In this document: piece after piece, positions 1 through 13,100 of the stretch | How positions within the stretch are numbered: the stretch's first letter is position 1 | Layout of the letters: every line of letters begins with the position of its first letter | Assembly (NCBI GenBank): GCA_006969745.1 | Contig: CP030886.1 | Location: 1,771,234-1,835,233, forward strand | Source: Cytophagaceae bacterium | Lineage (GTDB): Bacteria > Bacteroidota > Bacteroidia > Cytophagales > Cyclobacteriaceae | Direction of reading: 5' to 3' | Length of the DNA stretch: 64,000 nt | Program-made: the position numbers and the translations under genes | Notes under the pieces: model-generated | What the model was told of the DNA's origin: nothing | The model's database searches: none | Seen by the model: the letters and a program-made list of their open reading frames with translations, nothing else

Positions 1-2132
1 TCAACATCACCCTTCACAATTACATTTAGCTCCTTGAAGCTTCCGATTGCAAGTCTTCTGCCAATTTCATCAAGTGTAATATGCTTCTTAGTACGAATTG
101 ACTGTTCTCGAAGTATTTGCTCTCTCTTGTTCGCAACCTCGCGAGCTTCGCGATCACTTTCCATCACATTGAACTTGTCGCCTGCCTGAGGTGCTCCATC
201 AAGACCAAGCATAAGAACTGGCGTTGATGGTCCTGCCTTATCAAGCTTGTGACCTCTGTGATCAAACATGGCCTTCACTTTACCAAAATAAGGCCCGGCA
301 AGCAATACGTCTCCAACTTTCAAGGTTCCGGCTTGAACCATAATGGTTGAAACGTAACCTCGACCTTTATCAAGAGATGCCTCTACCACTGATCCTGTGG
401 CAGCTTTATCTGGATTGGCTTTTAATTCAAGCAACTCCGCCTCTAGCAATACTTTATCTAATAGCTCATCTATTCCTTCACCCGTCTTGGCGGAAACATG
501 TTGACATTGATATTTTCCACCCCAGTCCTCAACTAAAATATTGATGTTGGATAGATCTTCTTTAATCTTATCCGGATTCGCATTAGGCTTATCTACCTTA
601 TTGATAGCGATTACTATCGGAACACCAGCTACTTGTGCATGGTTTATGGCTTCTTTTGTTTGAGGCATTACTGAGTCATCTGCTGCAACCACAATGATTG
701 CTACATCTGTGATCTTAGCCCCTCTTGCTCTCATTGCTGTAAATGCCTCGTGACCAGGTGTATCTAAGAATGCCACACGCTTGCCGCTCTCTGTCATTAC
801 ATCATATGCCCCAATGTGCTGAGTAATACCTCCAGCTTCTCCTTCCGTCACCTTAGAATCACGGATATAATCAAGTAATGAAGTCTTACCATGATCTACG
901 TGACCCATAATTGTTACGATTGGAGCTCTGTCAACCAATTTGCTCTCATCATCTTCTACCTCAATAATATCGGTCTCTTCCTTGGCTTCCGTAAAGTCTA
1001 CTTCATAACCAAACTCATCTGCAATTACTGTTATGGTTTCTGCATCTAATCTCTGATTGATAGATACGAACATTCCCAGGGACATGCAAGCAGAAATGAC
1101 ATCATTTGCAGTAACATCCATAAGTGATGCTAAGTCATTGGCAGAGATGTATTCTGTTACATGTAATGTTTTTGATTCCTCCTCAGCCTGTAGCTGTCTT
1201 TCTTCTTCAGCTTCAGCCTTTGCTGACCTTTTATCTTTTCTATACTTGGATCGTTGGGAACCTCCTTTGCCACTGCCACCGCTCAATTTGGCGAGCGTAG
1301 CTTTAATCTTATCTTGAATTTCTTTATCGGAAAGTTCTTCTGTTTTTCTTCCTGAAGTACTTCTTCCTCTATCGTTACGGTTTCCACCTCCGCCTCCGCC
1401 TCGTTGAGGTGGGCCTCCAGCAGATTGAATTCGTTTTCTAGGACGTTTCTTCCTGTCCTGATTTGAATCTGAAGAGGCTACCGGCTTAGGTTTATCTTTC
1501 GGGAGCTCAATTTTATCAAGAACTTTTAAGCCTCTCAGTGAGTCCGCTTTTGCCTTGATAACTTCCTTTTCGGGCTTTTCTTCCTTTTTGGCAACCGGTT
1601 TTTCTTCTTCCTTACTTGGCTCCACCTTTTTCTCTGGAGGTGTTTCCTTTTTAGGTTCCGATTTTGGCGTTTCTTCTGCTTTGGGCTCTTCCTTCTTCTC
1701 TTCGACCTTTTCTTCTTTTGCAGGCTCTTCCGATTTTGGAGGCTCTTCCTTTTTCTTCTTATCTAGGTCAATTTTACCAACCACCTTCGGTCCGTCCAGC
1801 TTGGTCTTTGCAGATATCTTTTCAGGCTCTGAGTCTGCATTCACATTGTCCTTGATCAATATCCGCTCATCCTCTTTCTTTTCCTCAGCAGTAACTTTTT
1901 CTGCGTTAATGACCAAATTATCGGTTTTTCCACCAATGGTCAACTCAGAAGCCTCTTCTTTGTCATGAGCTGAATCAGCAAATTCTCGCGCAAGCATATC
2001 GTACTGATCCTGCGGAATCTTGGAGTTTGGGTTTGAGTCAACCTCGTGCCCTTTCTCTTTCAAGAAATCCAGTATGGTATTCTTACCTACGTTTAGCTTT
2101 CTAGCTACTTGACTTAATCTGTATTCTGCCAT
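1..2132 (-). CDS. infB: Translation initiation factor IF-2 (partial, 3' end beyond the left edge)
   Basis: GTPase that brings initiator fMet-tRNA to the 30S subunit. About 710 residues are visible, starting at ATG 2130-2132 with an IF-2 N-terminal domain ([17 protein letters not shown]). Residues about 60-330 form a long, low-complexity Lys/Glu/Pro-rich linker followed by a Gly/Arg-rich patch, which is usual for Bacteroidota IF-2. The G domain follows: G1 GHVDHGKT at residues 410-417, G3 DTPGHE and G4 NKVD. The start of the second beta-barrel domain ([12 protein letters not shown]) is present, and the C-terminal domains lie outside the window. It sits 20 bp downstream of nusA and is the third gene of the rimP-nusA-infB operon. 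The identification is secure; only the 3' part is missing. Confidence 0.97.
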   Translation of the reverse strand, partial: MAEYRLSQVARKLNVGKNTILDFLKEKGHEVDSNPNSKIPQDQYDMLAREFADSAHDKEEASELTIGGKTDNLVINAEKVTAEEKKEDERILIKDNVNADSEPEKISAKTKLDGPKVVGKIDLDKKKKEEPPKSEEPAKEEKVEEKKEEPKAEETPKSEPKKETPPEKKVEPSKEEEKPVAKKEEKPEKEVIKAKADSLRGLKVLDKIELPKDKPKPVASSDSNQDRKKRPRKRIQSAGGPPQRGGGGGGNRNDRGRSTSGRKTEELSDKEIQDKIKATLAKLSGGSGKGGSQRSKYRKDKRSAKAEAEEERQLQAEEESKTLHVTEYISANDLASLMDVTANDVISACMSLGMFVSINQRLDAETITVIADEFGYEVDFTEAKEETDIIEVEDDESKLVDRAPIVTIMGHVDHGKTSLLDYIRDSKVTEGEAGGITQHIGAYDVMTESGKRVAFLDTPGHEAFTAMRARGAKITDVAIIVVAADDSVMPQTKEAINHAQVAGVPIVIAINKVDKPNANPDKIKEDLSNINILVEDWGGKYQCQHVSAKTGEGIDELLDKVLLEAELLELKANPDKAATGSVVEASLDKGRGYVSTIMVQAGTLKVGDVLLAGPYFGKVKAMFDHRGHKLDKAGPSTPVLMLGLDGAPQAGDKFNVMESDREAREVANKREQILREQSIRTKKHITLDEIGRRLAIGSFKELNVIVKGDV

Positions 2133-2152
2133 ATAAACCTTTCAAAAATAAT

Positions 2153-3394
2153 CTATTCGAATTCCTGGCTGAGAACTCGAATTAACTCTTGTACTGTTTC
2201 TTCTTCTAAATCTGTCCTTCTTACCAAATCATCAATGCTGAGCTTTAAAACACTTTTTGCAGTATCTAATCCTACACGCTTTAGCTCATCTATCACCCAA
2301 TCTTCAAGTTCATCAGTAAATTCTTCCAAATCAACATCTTCCTCGGATGCCTCGTCGAGTTCCCGGAAAACGTCAATTTCCATACCTACTAATTTACTCG
2401 CCAATTTGATGTTTTGGCCTCCTTTTCCTATTGCCAAAGATACTTGATCCGGTTTTAGATATACTGAAACTCGGTCTTTCTCCTCGCTTATTTTCATACT
2501 TGTGATCTTGGCAGGACTTAAGGCTCTAGCTAAGTATAGCTCAAGATTATCCGTAAAGTTGATCACGTCAATGTTCTCATTTTGAAGTTCGCGCACAATT
2601 GAGTGAATTCGAGAACCTTTCATTCCAACACATGCACCTACCGGGTCAATGCGATCGTCGTATGATTCTACCGCCACTTTGGCACGCTCACCTGGCTCCC
2701 TCACTACGTTCTTAATTGTAATCAAACCATCATAAACTTCCGGTACCTCAGCTTCGAATAATCGTTCAAGAAAAACAGGAGACGTTCTTGACAAAATAAT
2801 TTTTGGATTACCATTTACCATCTCGGCTCTGTGAACAATCGCTCTTACCGCATCCCCTTTTCTGTAACGATCCTTAGGAATTTGCTCTCCCTTTGGAATT
2901 GTAAGTTCATTTCCTTCACCATCCGTCAGCAAAACTTCTCGCCCAAGTACCTGATACACTTCACCTTGAATGATTTCACCAACTAAATCTTTATACTTCT
3001 GGAAAAGAATATCCTTCTCCAAATCTTTGATTTTTTGAATCAAAGTTTGTCTGGCTGTCATCACCGCTCTTCTTCCAAAATCTTCTAGTTTGATTTCCTC
3101 TGCGACCTCTTCTCCAATCTCAAAGTCTGGTTCAATTTTTCTAGCATCAGAAAAACTAATCTTATCATGATCCCAAATGTCTTCTGAATTGTCATCGACG
3201 ATCTCTCTGAATCTCCATATTTCAAGATCTCCATTGTCTGCGTTGATCACAATATCGAAGTTGTCATCGGTTTCATATTTCTTACGAATCATCGTTCTGA
3301 ATACATCCTCCAGAATTCTGATCATAGTCGGGCGGTCAATGTTTTTGCCCCTGGCAAAGTCCGCAAACGAATCAATTAATACTGACGCTTCCAT
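2153..3394 (-). CDS. nusA: Transcription termination/antitermination factor NusA
   Basis: Binds RNA polymerase and modulates pausing, termination and antitermination. The 413-residue protein has the NusA N-terminal domain (residues about 1-125), an S1 domain (about 135-200, IIQGEVYQVLGREVLL), and two KH domains (about 205-345) with VGACVGMKGSRI and the second KH GxxG loop in LAIGKGGQNIKLAS. A short acidic helix-hairpin-helix-like tail (about 365-413) follows. It lacks the long duplicated C-terminal repeats of E. coli NusA, as expected outside Gammaproteobacteria. The start ATG (3392-3394) lies 1 bp after the rimP stop codon, so translation is probably coupled. NusA usually autoregulates its operon, which fits the terminator-like hairpin upstream of rimP. 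Confidence 0.97.
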   Translation of the reverse strand: MEASVLIDSFADFARGKNIDRPTMIRILEDVFRTMIRKKYETDDNFDIVINADNGDLEIWRFREIVDDNSEDIWDHDKISFSDARKIEPDFEIGEEVAEEIKLEDFGRRAVMTARQTLIQKIKDLEKDILFQKYKDLVGEIIQGEVYQVLGREVLLTDGEGNELTIPKGEQIPKDRYRKGDAVRAIVHRAEMVNGNPKIILSRTSPVFLERLFEAEVPEVYDGLITIKNVVREPGERAKVAVESYDDRIDPVGACVGMKGSRIHSIVRELQNENIDVINFTDNLELYLARALSPAKITSMKISEEKDRVSVYLKPDQVSLAIGKGGQNIKLASKLVGMEIDVFRELDEASEEDVDLEEFTDELEDWVIDELKRVGLDTAKSVLKLSIDDLVRRTDLEEETVQELIRVLSQEFE

Positions 3395-3395
3395 C

Positions 3396-3842
3396 TTACT
3401 TGAATGATACTTTTACTTTCGATTGTTTTATTTCTTCAAATCCTAGCGATTTACTCTCACCTTTTTGAGTTAGTATTATCGCATCTTTATGAACATCTAA
3501 TAGTTTCCCTTCCACTCTCTCTCCTGCTTTTGTTTCAACCTCCAAATCACGACCCACATTTTTGACATATTGTCGGTGAAGAGTGATAGGAAAATCCAAC
3601 CCGGGAGAGGAGACTTCTAAGGTATACTTACCACTAAACAAATCTTCCTCTTCAATGCCGTTACCTATGTATCTGCTTATGCTTCCGCACTGATCTATCG
3701 AAATTCCATTATCGCCATCTACAAAAACCAAAACTTTTTGATTCCCCGCAGTTCCCTTGATCTTTATTTCTACAAGAAACAGGTCCTCAAAATCTTCAAT
3801 AGCCTTCTCAGCTAAGTCTCGAATTTTCTTCTCTTCTTCCAC
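3396..3842 (-). CDS. rimP: Ribosome maturation factor RimP
   Basis: Needed for 30S subunit maturation. The 148-residue protein (MEEEKKIRDLAEK...) carries the RimP N-terminal alpha/beta domain with the family motif YTLEVSSPGLD at about residues 73-83, followed by the SH3-like C-terminal domain (VEGKLLDVHKDAIILTQKG). The start codon is GTG at 3840-3842: upstream there is no in-frame ATG before the hairpin at 3857-3882, and GTG gives the expected family N-terminus. It is the first gene of the rimP-nusA-infB operon, 1 bp upstream of nusA. The start codon is only about 15 nt after the terminator-like hairpin, so that structure could influence both elongation and translation. Confidence 0.95.
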   Translation of the reverse strand: MEEEKKIRDLAEKAIEDFEDLFLVEIKIKGTAGNQKVLVFVDGDNGISIDQCGSISRYIGNGIEEEDLFSGKYTLEVSSPGLDFPITLHRQYVKNVGRDLEVETKAGERVEGKLLDVHKDAIILTQKGESKSLGFEEIKQSKVKVSFK

Positions 3843-3851
3843 AATTGTATT

Positions 3852-3882
3852 AATAAAAAGAGGGGACTGTTGTCCCCTCTTT
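3852..3882 (-). terminator. Intrinsic-terminator-like hairpin in the rimP leader (putative attenuator)
   Basis: On the minus strand an 11-bp perfect stem (arms 3872-3882 and 3857-3867, core AGAGGGGAC/GTCCCCTCT) with a 4-nt loop runs into a T-rich stretch (TTTTTATTA). It lies downstream of the TACCTTTG box at 3907-3914 and ends about 10-15 nt before the rimP GTG start. It would therefore lie inside the operon leader rather than at the end of an upstream gene, because no minus-strand gene exists between 3915 and the giant plus-strand gene. Attenuation of the rimP-nusA-infB operon is an inference; the alternative is termination of read-through antisense RNA from the right. Confidence 0.6.
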
Positions 3883-3906
3883 CGGTATTCTTAGTGTAAC
3901 TCCATG

Positions 3907-3914
3907 CAAAGGTA
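3907..3914 (-). promoter_or_regulatory. Putative promoter -7 box of the rimP-nusA-infB operon
   Basis: Minus-strand TACCTTTG is an exact match to the Bacteroidota -7 consensus TAnnTTTG. A TTG (complement of 3929-3931) lies 14 bp upstream, which is shorter than the usual 17-23 bp, so the -33 element is weak. Transcription would begin near 3900 and give a leader of about 58 nt that contains the 3857-3882 hairpin. Confidence 0.55.
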
Positions 3915-4035
3915 GAAAACATATATGTCAAATCCACTTTTTTGCGCAGAAAAACCAAATTATTTGCTTTACGCAAAAATTCAAAATGAAAATTTAGCCA
4001 TTCATCTAAAGTTCATCCCATAACTTCCTGATTTT

Positions 4036-4066
4036 TTGGAAATTACTCGCGCTTGGTCTAATTTTT
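4036..4066 (+). promoter_or_regulatory. Possible promoter of the giant-protein operon
   Basis: TTG at 4036-4038, a 20-bp spacer and TAATTTTT at 4059-4066 (7 of 8 matches to TAnnTTTG) form the best Bacteroidota-type promoter candidate upstream of the 4173 start. It would leave a 5' leader of about 100 nt. The final G of the box is missing, so this is tentative. Confidence 0.35.
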
Positions 4067-4172
4067 AGGTTTAGTTATTTAAGTAGTCTCACCGCCCTAT
4101 TTTTTTAACCATTTAAAACCAAACAAGATCTATTGGCCTAGGTCAGCCTTAGCTATTCAAACCATCCCCATT

Positions 4173-7100
4173 ATGAAATATTTTAAGAGCGCAGTTACCG
4201 CTGCATTTGTCTTGATATGCTCGTATACTCAAGGACAAGATAATTCAGTCGGAATCAACACAAATAGTCCAAATTCAAATGCCGTTTTGGATTTGGTTTC
4301 TCCTAATTCAGATCAAGGATTCCTTGTTCCAAGGATGACTACCTCGCAACGAAACTCGATGCAGTCTTCATTAAGCAATCTGGATGATGGTCTAATGGTA
4401 TTCGACACTGACCTTAACCTGTTCTATTATTGGAATAACAATAACTGGAATGCTGGTTTAGGAGTTTTGAACGTACTTGTCGCAGGTGGGGATCTGACTG
4501 GCAATTATCCAAATCCTACTATCAAGCTTGGAGCAGTTGTAGAAAATCGCATCGGGGATTTAGCGGTTTCAACAGCCAAACTTCAAAACAGCAGTGTAAC
4601 TACAGGAAAACTAAATAATGGTGCTGTGACTACTGATAAAATTGCCGGTCAAGCAGTTACTACTGGTAAAATTGCTGACTTGGCTGTTACTGGCGAAAAG
4701 CTCGAAAATATTAGTACAATAACAGCTGGGACATACGGTACCGATGCTTTTAATGTTCTTCAACTAGCGGTCGATCAGAAAGGTAGAATTACTGGAATAT
4801 CAGAAGTGGTAATTCAAATTGGTTCATCCAATATAATTAATGGTTCAATTCAAAACGTTGACATTGCCAATGGAACAATCACTGTTTCCAAGATTAACCC
4901 AGAAGGGAATACCAATTCTGTTCTGACAATAAATAGCTCCGGAACGCTTGTATGGACTGATCGTTCTGAATTTGCGTCTTCCGCTTTAGCTCCAAACAAT
5001 ATTTATGTAGGAGATGGTACCGGAGTTGCTGAAGGGTTACCTGTTAGCGGGGACATTACGGTCATTAATAATGGAACATCTGCAAATGTTCAGATTAAGC
5101 CAAATGTCATAACTACGAATGAAATCGCTGATGGTCAGGTGCAAACTGCGGATATCGCTGACCTTAACGTAACCAGAGGTAAACTGGCAGCGGATGCAGT
5201 AGACAATACCAAACTCGCGGATGATGCAGTCAATACTGAGAATATCACTGATGGTCAGGTTCAAACTGCGGATATCGCTGACCTCAACGTAACCACCGGT
5301 AAGCTGGCAGCTGATGCAGTAGACAATACCAAGCTGGCTGACAATGCAGTAAACACTGAGAATATCACTGATGGTCAGGTGCAGACCGCAGACATCGCTG
5401 ATGCCAATGTGACCACTGCCAAAATCAATGACGATGCAGTCACTGCTGCTAAGATCAACGCCGATGTGGCCGGTACCGGATTACAACAAGCAGGGGATGG
5501 TTCCCTCGAAGCAGACTTTGGAAACCTGGCTGCCACACTCGCCGGAGACGGACTCGTCGATAATGCAGGTGCCATTGACGCTAACGTCGATGGTGCTACG
5601 CTCGAAACCAATGCCGACATCATTCGCGTGCGGGCTGAAGGCATCACTGCAAATGAAATCGCTACCAGTGCAGTAACTTCCGATGAAATACTCGATGCTA
5701 CCATCACTACTGCAGATGTCGCGCTCGATGCTATCGATAACACCCTGGTAGCTGATGATGCCATCCAAACCGAAAACATTCTCGATGGTGAAGTGCAAAC
5801 TGCGGATATCGCCGACCTTAACGTAACCACCGGTAAGCTGGCAGCTGATGCAGTAGATAATACCAAGCTGGCTGACAATGCAGTCAATACCGAGAACATC
5901 ACCGATGGTCAGGTGCAGACCGCAGACATTGCTGATGCCAATGTGACCACTGCTAAAATCAATGACGATGCAGTCACTGCTGCCAAGATCAACACCGATG
6001 TGGCGGGTACCGGATTACAACAAGCAGGGGATGGTTCCCTCGAAGCAGACTTTGGAAACCTGGCTGCCACACTCGCCGGAGACGGACTCGTCGATAATGC
6101 AGGTGCCATTGACGCTAACGTCGATGGTGCTACACTCGAAACCAATGCCGACATCATTCGCGTGCGGGCTGAAGGCATCACTGCAAATGAAATCGCTACC
6201 AGTGCAGTAACTTCCGATGAAATACTCGATGCTACCATCACTACTGCAGATGTCGCGCTCGATGCTATCGATAACACCCTGGTAGCTGATGATGCCATCC
6301 AAACCGAAAACATTCTCGATGGTGAAGTGCAAACTGCGGATATCGCTGACCTCAACGTAACCACCGGTAAGCTGGCAGCTGATGCAGTAGATAACACCAA
6401 ACTGGCTGACAATGCAGTAAACACTGAGAACATCACTGATGGTCAGGTGCAAACAGCAGACATCGCTGACCTTAACGTAACCACCGGTAAGCTGGCAGCT
6501 GATGCAGTAGACAATACCAAGCTGGCTGACAATGCAGTAAACACTGAGAACATCACTGATGGTCAGGTGCAGACCGCAGACATCGCTGATGCCAATGTGA
6601 CCACTGCCAAAATCAATGACGATGCAGTCACTGCTGCCAAGATCAACGCCGATGTGGCAGGTACCGGATTACAACAAGCAGGGGATGGTTCCCTCGAAGC
6701 AGACTTTGGAAACCTAGCTGCCACACTCGCCGGAGACGGACTCGTCGATAATGCAGGTGCCATTGACGCTAACGTCGATGGTGCTACGCTCGAAACCAAT
6801 GCCGACATCATTCGCGTGCGGGCTGAAGGCATCACTGCAAATGAAATCGCCACCGGTGCAGTAACTTCCGATGAAATACTCGATGCTACCATCACTACTG
6901 CAGATGTCGCGCTCGATGCTATCGATAACACCCTCGTAGCTGATGATGCCATCCAAACCGAAAACATTCTCGATGGTCAGGTTCAAACTGCTGATATCGC
7001 CGACCTTAACGTAACCACAGGTAAGCTGGCGGCTGATGCAGTAGACAATACCAAGCTGGCTGACAATGCAGTAAACACTGAGAATATCACTGATGGTCAG

Positions 7101-10100
7101 GTGCAGACAGCAGACATCGCTGATGCCAATGTGACCACTGCCAAAATCAATGACGATGCAGTCACTGCTGCCAAGATCAACGCCGATGTGGCAGGTACCG
7201 GATTACAACAAGCAGGGGATGGTTCCCTCGAAGCAGACTTTGGAAACCTGGCTGCCACACTCGCCGGAGACGGACTCGTCGATAATGCAGGTGCCATTGA
7301 CGCTAACGTCGATGGTGCTACACTCGAAACCAATGCCGACATCATTCGCGTGCGGGCTGAAGGCATCACTGGAAATGAAATCGCTACCAGTGCAGTAACT
7401 TCCGATGAAATACTCGATGCTACCATCACTACTGCAGATGTCGCGCTCGATGCTATCGATAACACCCTGGTAGCTGATGATGCCATCCAAACCGAAAACA
7501 TTCTCGATGGTGAAGTGCAAACTGCGGATATCGCTGACCTCAACGTAACCACCGGTAAGCTGGCAGCTGATGCAGTAGATAACACCAAACTGGCTGACAA
7601 TGCAGTAAACACTGAGAACATCACTGATGGTCAGGTGCAAACAGCAGACATCGCTGACCTTAACGTAACCACCGGTAAGCTGGCAGCTGATGCAGTAGAC
7701 AATACCAAGCTGGCTGACAATGCAGTAAACACTGAGAACATCACTGATGGTCAGGTGCAGACCGCAGACATTGCTGATGCCAATGTGACCACTGCCAAAA
7801 TCAATGACGATGCAGTCACTGCTGCCAAGATCAACCCCGATGTGGCGGGTACCGGATTACAACAAGCAGGGGATGGTTCCCTCGAAGCAGACTTTGGAAA
7901 CCTGGCTGCCACACTCGCCGGAGACGGACTCGTCGATAATGCAGGTGCCATTGACGCTAACGTCGATGGTGCTACGCTCGAAACCAATGCCGACATCATT
8001 CGTGTGCGGGCTGAAGGCATCACTGCAAATGAAATCGCTACCAGTGCAGTAACTTCCGATGAAATACTCGATGCTACCATCACTACTGCAGATGTCGCGC
8101 TCGATGCTATCGATAACACCCTGGTAGCTGATGATGCCATCCAAACCGAAAACATTCTCGATGGTGAAGTGCAAACTGCGGATATCGCTGACCTCAACGT
8201 AACCACCGGTAAGCTGGCAGCTGATGCAGTAGATAACACCAAACTGGCTGACAATGCAGTAAACACTGAGAACATCACTGATGGTCAGGTGCAAACAGCA
8301 GACATCGCTGACCTTAACGTAACCACCGGTAAGCTGGCAGCTGATGCAGTAGACAATACCAAGCTGGCTGACAATGCAGTAAACACTGAGAACATCACTG
8401 ATGGTCAGGTGCAGACAGCAGACATCGCTGATGCCAATGTGACCACTGCCAAAATCAATGACGATGCAGTCACTGCTGCCAAGATCAACGCCGATGTGGC
8501 AGGTACCGGATTACAACAAGCAGGGGATGGTTCCCTCGAAGCAGACTTTGGAAACCTAGCTGCCACACTCGCCGGAGACGGACTCGTCGATAATGCAGGT
8601 GCCATTGACGCTAACGTCGATGGTGCTACGCTCGAAACCAATGCCGACATCATTCGCGTGCGGGCTGAAGGCATCACTGCAAATGAAATCGCTACCAGTG
8701 CAGTAACTTCCGATGAAATACTCGATGCTACCATCACTACTGCAGATGTCGCGCTCGATGCTATCGATAACACCCTCGTAGCTGATAATGCCATCCAAAC
8801 CGAAAACATTCTCGATGGTGAAGTGCAAACTGCGGATATCGCTGACCTCAACGTAACCACCGGTAAGCTGGCAGCTGATGCAGTAGATAACACCAAACTG
8901 GCTGACAATGCAGTAAACACTGAGAACATCACTGATGGTCAGGTGCAAACAGCAGACATCGCTGATCTTAATGTAACCACCGGTAAACTGGCTGCCGATG
9001 CAGTAGACAATACCAAGCTCGCGGATGATGCTATCAACACCGAAAACATCGCTGACGGTCAGGTGCAGACCGCAGACATTGCTGATGCCAATGTGACCAC
9101 TGCAAAAATCAATGACGATGCAGTCACTGCTGCTAAGATCAATGCTGATGTGGCAGGCACTGGCCTTGCTCAGAACGTTGGTACAGGTGCGCTTGAAGCG
9201 GACTTTGGTAACATGGCTACCACGCTCGCAGGGGATGGTCTGGTAGCAAATGGAAATGCCATCGATGCAAATCTGGACGGTTCCACCCTCGAAACAAATC
9301 TCGATGTGATTAGAGTAGCCGCCGATGGAATTACTGCAAATGAAATCGCTACCGGTGCAGTTAACACCGATGAGATCGCTGATGGACAAGTGCAAACTGC
9401 GGATATCGCCGACCTCAACGTAACCACCGGTAAGCTGGCGGCTGATGCAGTAGATAATACCAAGCTGGCTGACAATGCAGTCAATACCGAGAACATCACT
9501 GATGCAACAATTGCTACGGCGGATATCGCTTTGGATGCTATCGATAATACTCTGGTAGCCGATAACGCAATCAACACTGAGAACATCACTGATGGTCAGG
9601 TGCAGACCGCAGACATTGCTGATCTTAATGTAACCACCGGTAAACTGGCTGCCGATGCAGTAGACAATACCAAGCTCGCGGATGATGCTATCAACACCGA
9701 AAACATCGCTGACGGTCAGGTGCAGACCGCAGACATTGCTGATGCCAATGTGACCACTGCAAAAATCAATGACGATGCAGTCACTGCTGCCAAGATCAAT
9801 GCTGATGTGGCAGGCACTGGCCTTGCTCAGAACGTTGGTACAGGTGCGCTTGAAGCGGACTTTGGTAACATGGCTACCACGCTCGCAGGGGATGGTCTGG
9901 TAGCAAATGGAAATGCCATCGATGCAAATCTGGACGGTTCCACCCTCGAAACCAATCTCGATGTGATTAGAGTAGCCGCCGATGGCATCACCGCAAATGA
10001 AATCGCTACCGGTGCAGTCAACACCGATGAGATCGCCGACGGCCAGGTGCAAACTGCGGATATCGCCGACCTCAACGTAACCACAGGTAAACTGGCAGCG

Positions 10101-13100
10101 GATGCAGTAGACAATACCAAGCTGGCTGACAATGCAGTCAACACTGAGAACATCACTGATGCAACAATTGCTACGGCGGATATCGCTTTGGATGCTATCG
10201 ATAATACTCTGGTAGCTGATAACGCAATCAACACTGAGAACATCACTGATGGTCAGGTGCAGACCACAGACATTGCTGATCTTAATGTAACCACCGGTAA
10301 ACTGGCTGCCGATGCAGTAGACAATACCAAGCTCGCGGATGATGCTATCAACACCGAAAACATCGCTGACGGTCAAGTACAAACTGCCGACATTGCTGAT
10401 GCCAATGTGACCACTGCTAAAATCAATGACGATGCAGTCACTGCTGCCAAGATCAACGCCGATGTGGCAGGTACCGGATTACAACAAGCAGGGGATGGTT
10501 CCCTCGAAGCAGACTTTGGAAACCTAGCTGCCACACTCGCCGGAGACGGACTCGTCGATAATGCAGGTGCCATTGACGCTAACGTCGATGGTGCTACGCT
10601 CGAAACCAATGCCGACATCATTCGCGTGCGGGCTGAAGGCATCACTGCAAATGAAATCGCTACCAGTGCAGTAACTTCCGATGAAATACTCGATGCTACC
10701 ATCACTACTGCAGATGTCGCGCTCGATGCTATCGATAACACCCTCGTAGCTGATAATGCCATCCAAACCGAAAACATTCTCGATGGTGAAGTGCAAACTG
10801 CGGATATCGCTGACCTCAACGTAACCACCGGTAAGCTGGCAGCTGATGCAGTAGATAACACCAAACTGGCTGACAATGCAGTAAACACTGAGAACATCAC
10901 TGATGGTCAGGTGCAAACAGCAGACATCGCTGATCTTAATGTAACCACCGGTAAACTGGCTGCCGATGCAGTAGACAATACCAAGCTCGCGGATGATGCT
11001 ATCAACACCGAAAACATCGCTGACGGTCAGGTGCAGACCGCAGACATTGCTGATGCCAATGTGACCACTGCTAAAATCAATGACGATGCAGTCACTGCTG
11101 CTAAGATCAATGCTGATGTGGCAGGCACTGGCCTTGCTCAGAACGTTGGTACAGGTGCGCTTGAAGCGGACTTTGGTAACATGGCTACCACGCTCGCAGG
11201 GGATGGTCTGGTAGCAAATGGAAATGCCATCGATGCAAATCTGGACGGTTCCACCCTCGAAACAAATCTCGATGTGATTAGAGTAGCCGCCGATGGAATT
11301 ACTGCAAATGAAATCGCTACCGGTGCAGTTAACACCGATGAGATCGCTGATGGACAAGTGCAAACTGCGGATATCGCCGACCTCAACGTAACCACCGGTA
11401 AGCTGGCGGCTGATGCAGTAGATAATACCAAGCTGGCTGACAATGCAGTCAATACCGAGAACATCACTGATGCAACAATTGCTACGGCGGATATCGCTTT
11501 GGATGCTATCGATAATACTCTGGTAGCCGATAACGCAATCAACACTGAGAACATCACTGATGGTCAGGTGCAGACCGCAGACATTGCTGATCTTAATGTA
11601 ACCACCGGTAAACTGGCTGCCGATGCAGTAGACAATACCAAGCTCGCGGATGATGCTATCAACACCGAAAACATCGCTGACGGTCAGGTGCAGACCGCAG
11701 ACATTGCTGATGCCAATGTGACCACTGCAAAAATCAATGACGATGCAGTCACTGCTGCCAAGATCAATGCTGATGTGGCAGGCACTGGCCTTGCTCAGAA
11801 CGTTGGTACAGGTGCGCTTGAAGCGGACTTTGGTAACATGGCTACCACGCTCGCAGGGGATGGTCTGGTAGCAAATGGAAATGCCATCGATGCAAATCTG
11901 GACGGTTCCACCCTCGAAACCAATCTCGATGTGATTAGAGTAGCCGCCGATGGCATCACCGCAAATGAAATCGCTACCGGTGCAGTCAACACCGATGAGA
12001 TCGCCGACGGCCAGGTGCAAACTGCGGATATCGCCGACCTCAACGTAACCACAGGTAAACTGGCAGCGGATGCAGTAGACAATACCAAGCTGGCTGACAA
12101 TGCAGTCAACACTGAGAACATCACTGATGCAACAATTGCTACGGCGGATATCGCTTTGGATGCTATCGATAATACTCTGGTAGCTGATAACGCAATCAAC
12201 ACTGAGAACATCACTGATGGTCAGGTGCAGACCACAGACATTGCTGATCTTAATGTAACCACCGGTAAACTGGCTGCCGATGCAGTAGACAATACCAAGC
12301 TCGCGGATGATGCTATCAACACCGAAAACATCGCTGACGGTCAGGTGCAGACCGCAGACATTGCTGATGCCAATGTGACCACTGCTAAAATCAATGACGA
12401 TGCAGTCACTGCTGCTAAGATCAATGCTGATGTGGCAGGCACTGGCCTTGCTCAGAACGTTGGTACAGGTGCGCTTGAAGCGGACTTTGGTAACATGGCT
12501 ACCACGCTCGCAGGGGATGGTCTGGTAGCAAATGGAAGTGCCATCGATGCAAATCTGGACGGTTCCACCCTCGAAACAAATCTCGATGTGATTAGAGTAG
12601 CCGCCGATGGAATTACTGCAAATGAAATCGCTACCGGTGCAGTTAACACCGATGAGATCGCTGATGGACAAGTGCAAACTGCGGATATCGCCGACCTCAA
12701 CGTAACCACCGGTAAGCTGGCGGCTGATGCAGTAGACAATACCAAGCTCGCGGATGATGCGGTGAATACCGAGAACATCACTGATGCAACAATTGCTACG
12801 GCGGATATCGCTTTGGATGCTATCGATAATACCCTGATAGCTGATGATGCGATTGAAACGGTTAATATTTTAGATGATGCGGTCACCACTGCTAAAATCG
12901 CTGATGCCAATGTGACCACTGCAAAAATCAATGACGATGCAGTCACTGCTGCCAAGATCAATGCTGATGTGGCAGGCACTGGCCTTGCTCAGAACGTTGG
13001 TACAGGTGCGCTTGAAGCGGACTTTGGTAACATGGCTACCACGCTCGCAGGGGATGGTCTGGTAGCAAATGGAAATGCCATCGATGCAAATCTGGACGGT

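Larger units (their letters stand above)
3843..4172. other. Divergent intergenic region between rimP and the giant repeat gene
   Basis: A 330-bp AT-rich stretch separates the divergent rimP and giant-protein genes. It holds the rimP leader hairpin and -7 box (3852-3914) on the minus strand and a possible plus-strand promoter at 4036-4066. I find no tRNA-like cloverleaf, no credible small ORF and no repeat in the remainder. Confidence 0.7.

Noticed and set aside
1555..1968. 137-codon plus-strand frame rich in Ser/Phe
   Set aside because: It is the shadow of the low-complexity Lys/Glu/Pro linker of infB on the minus strand.
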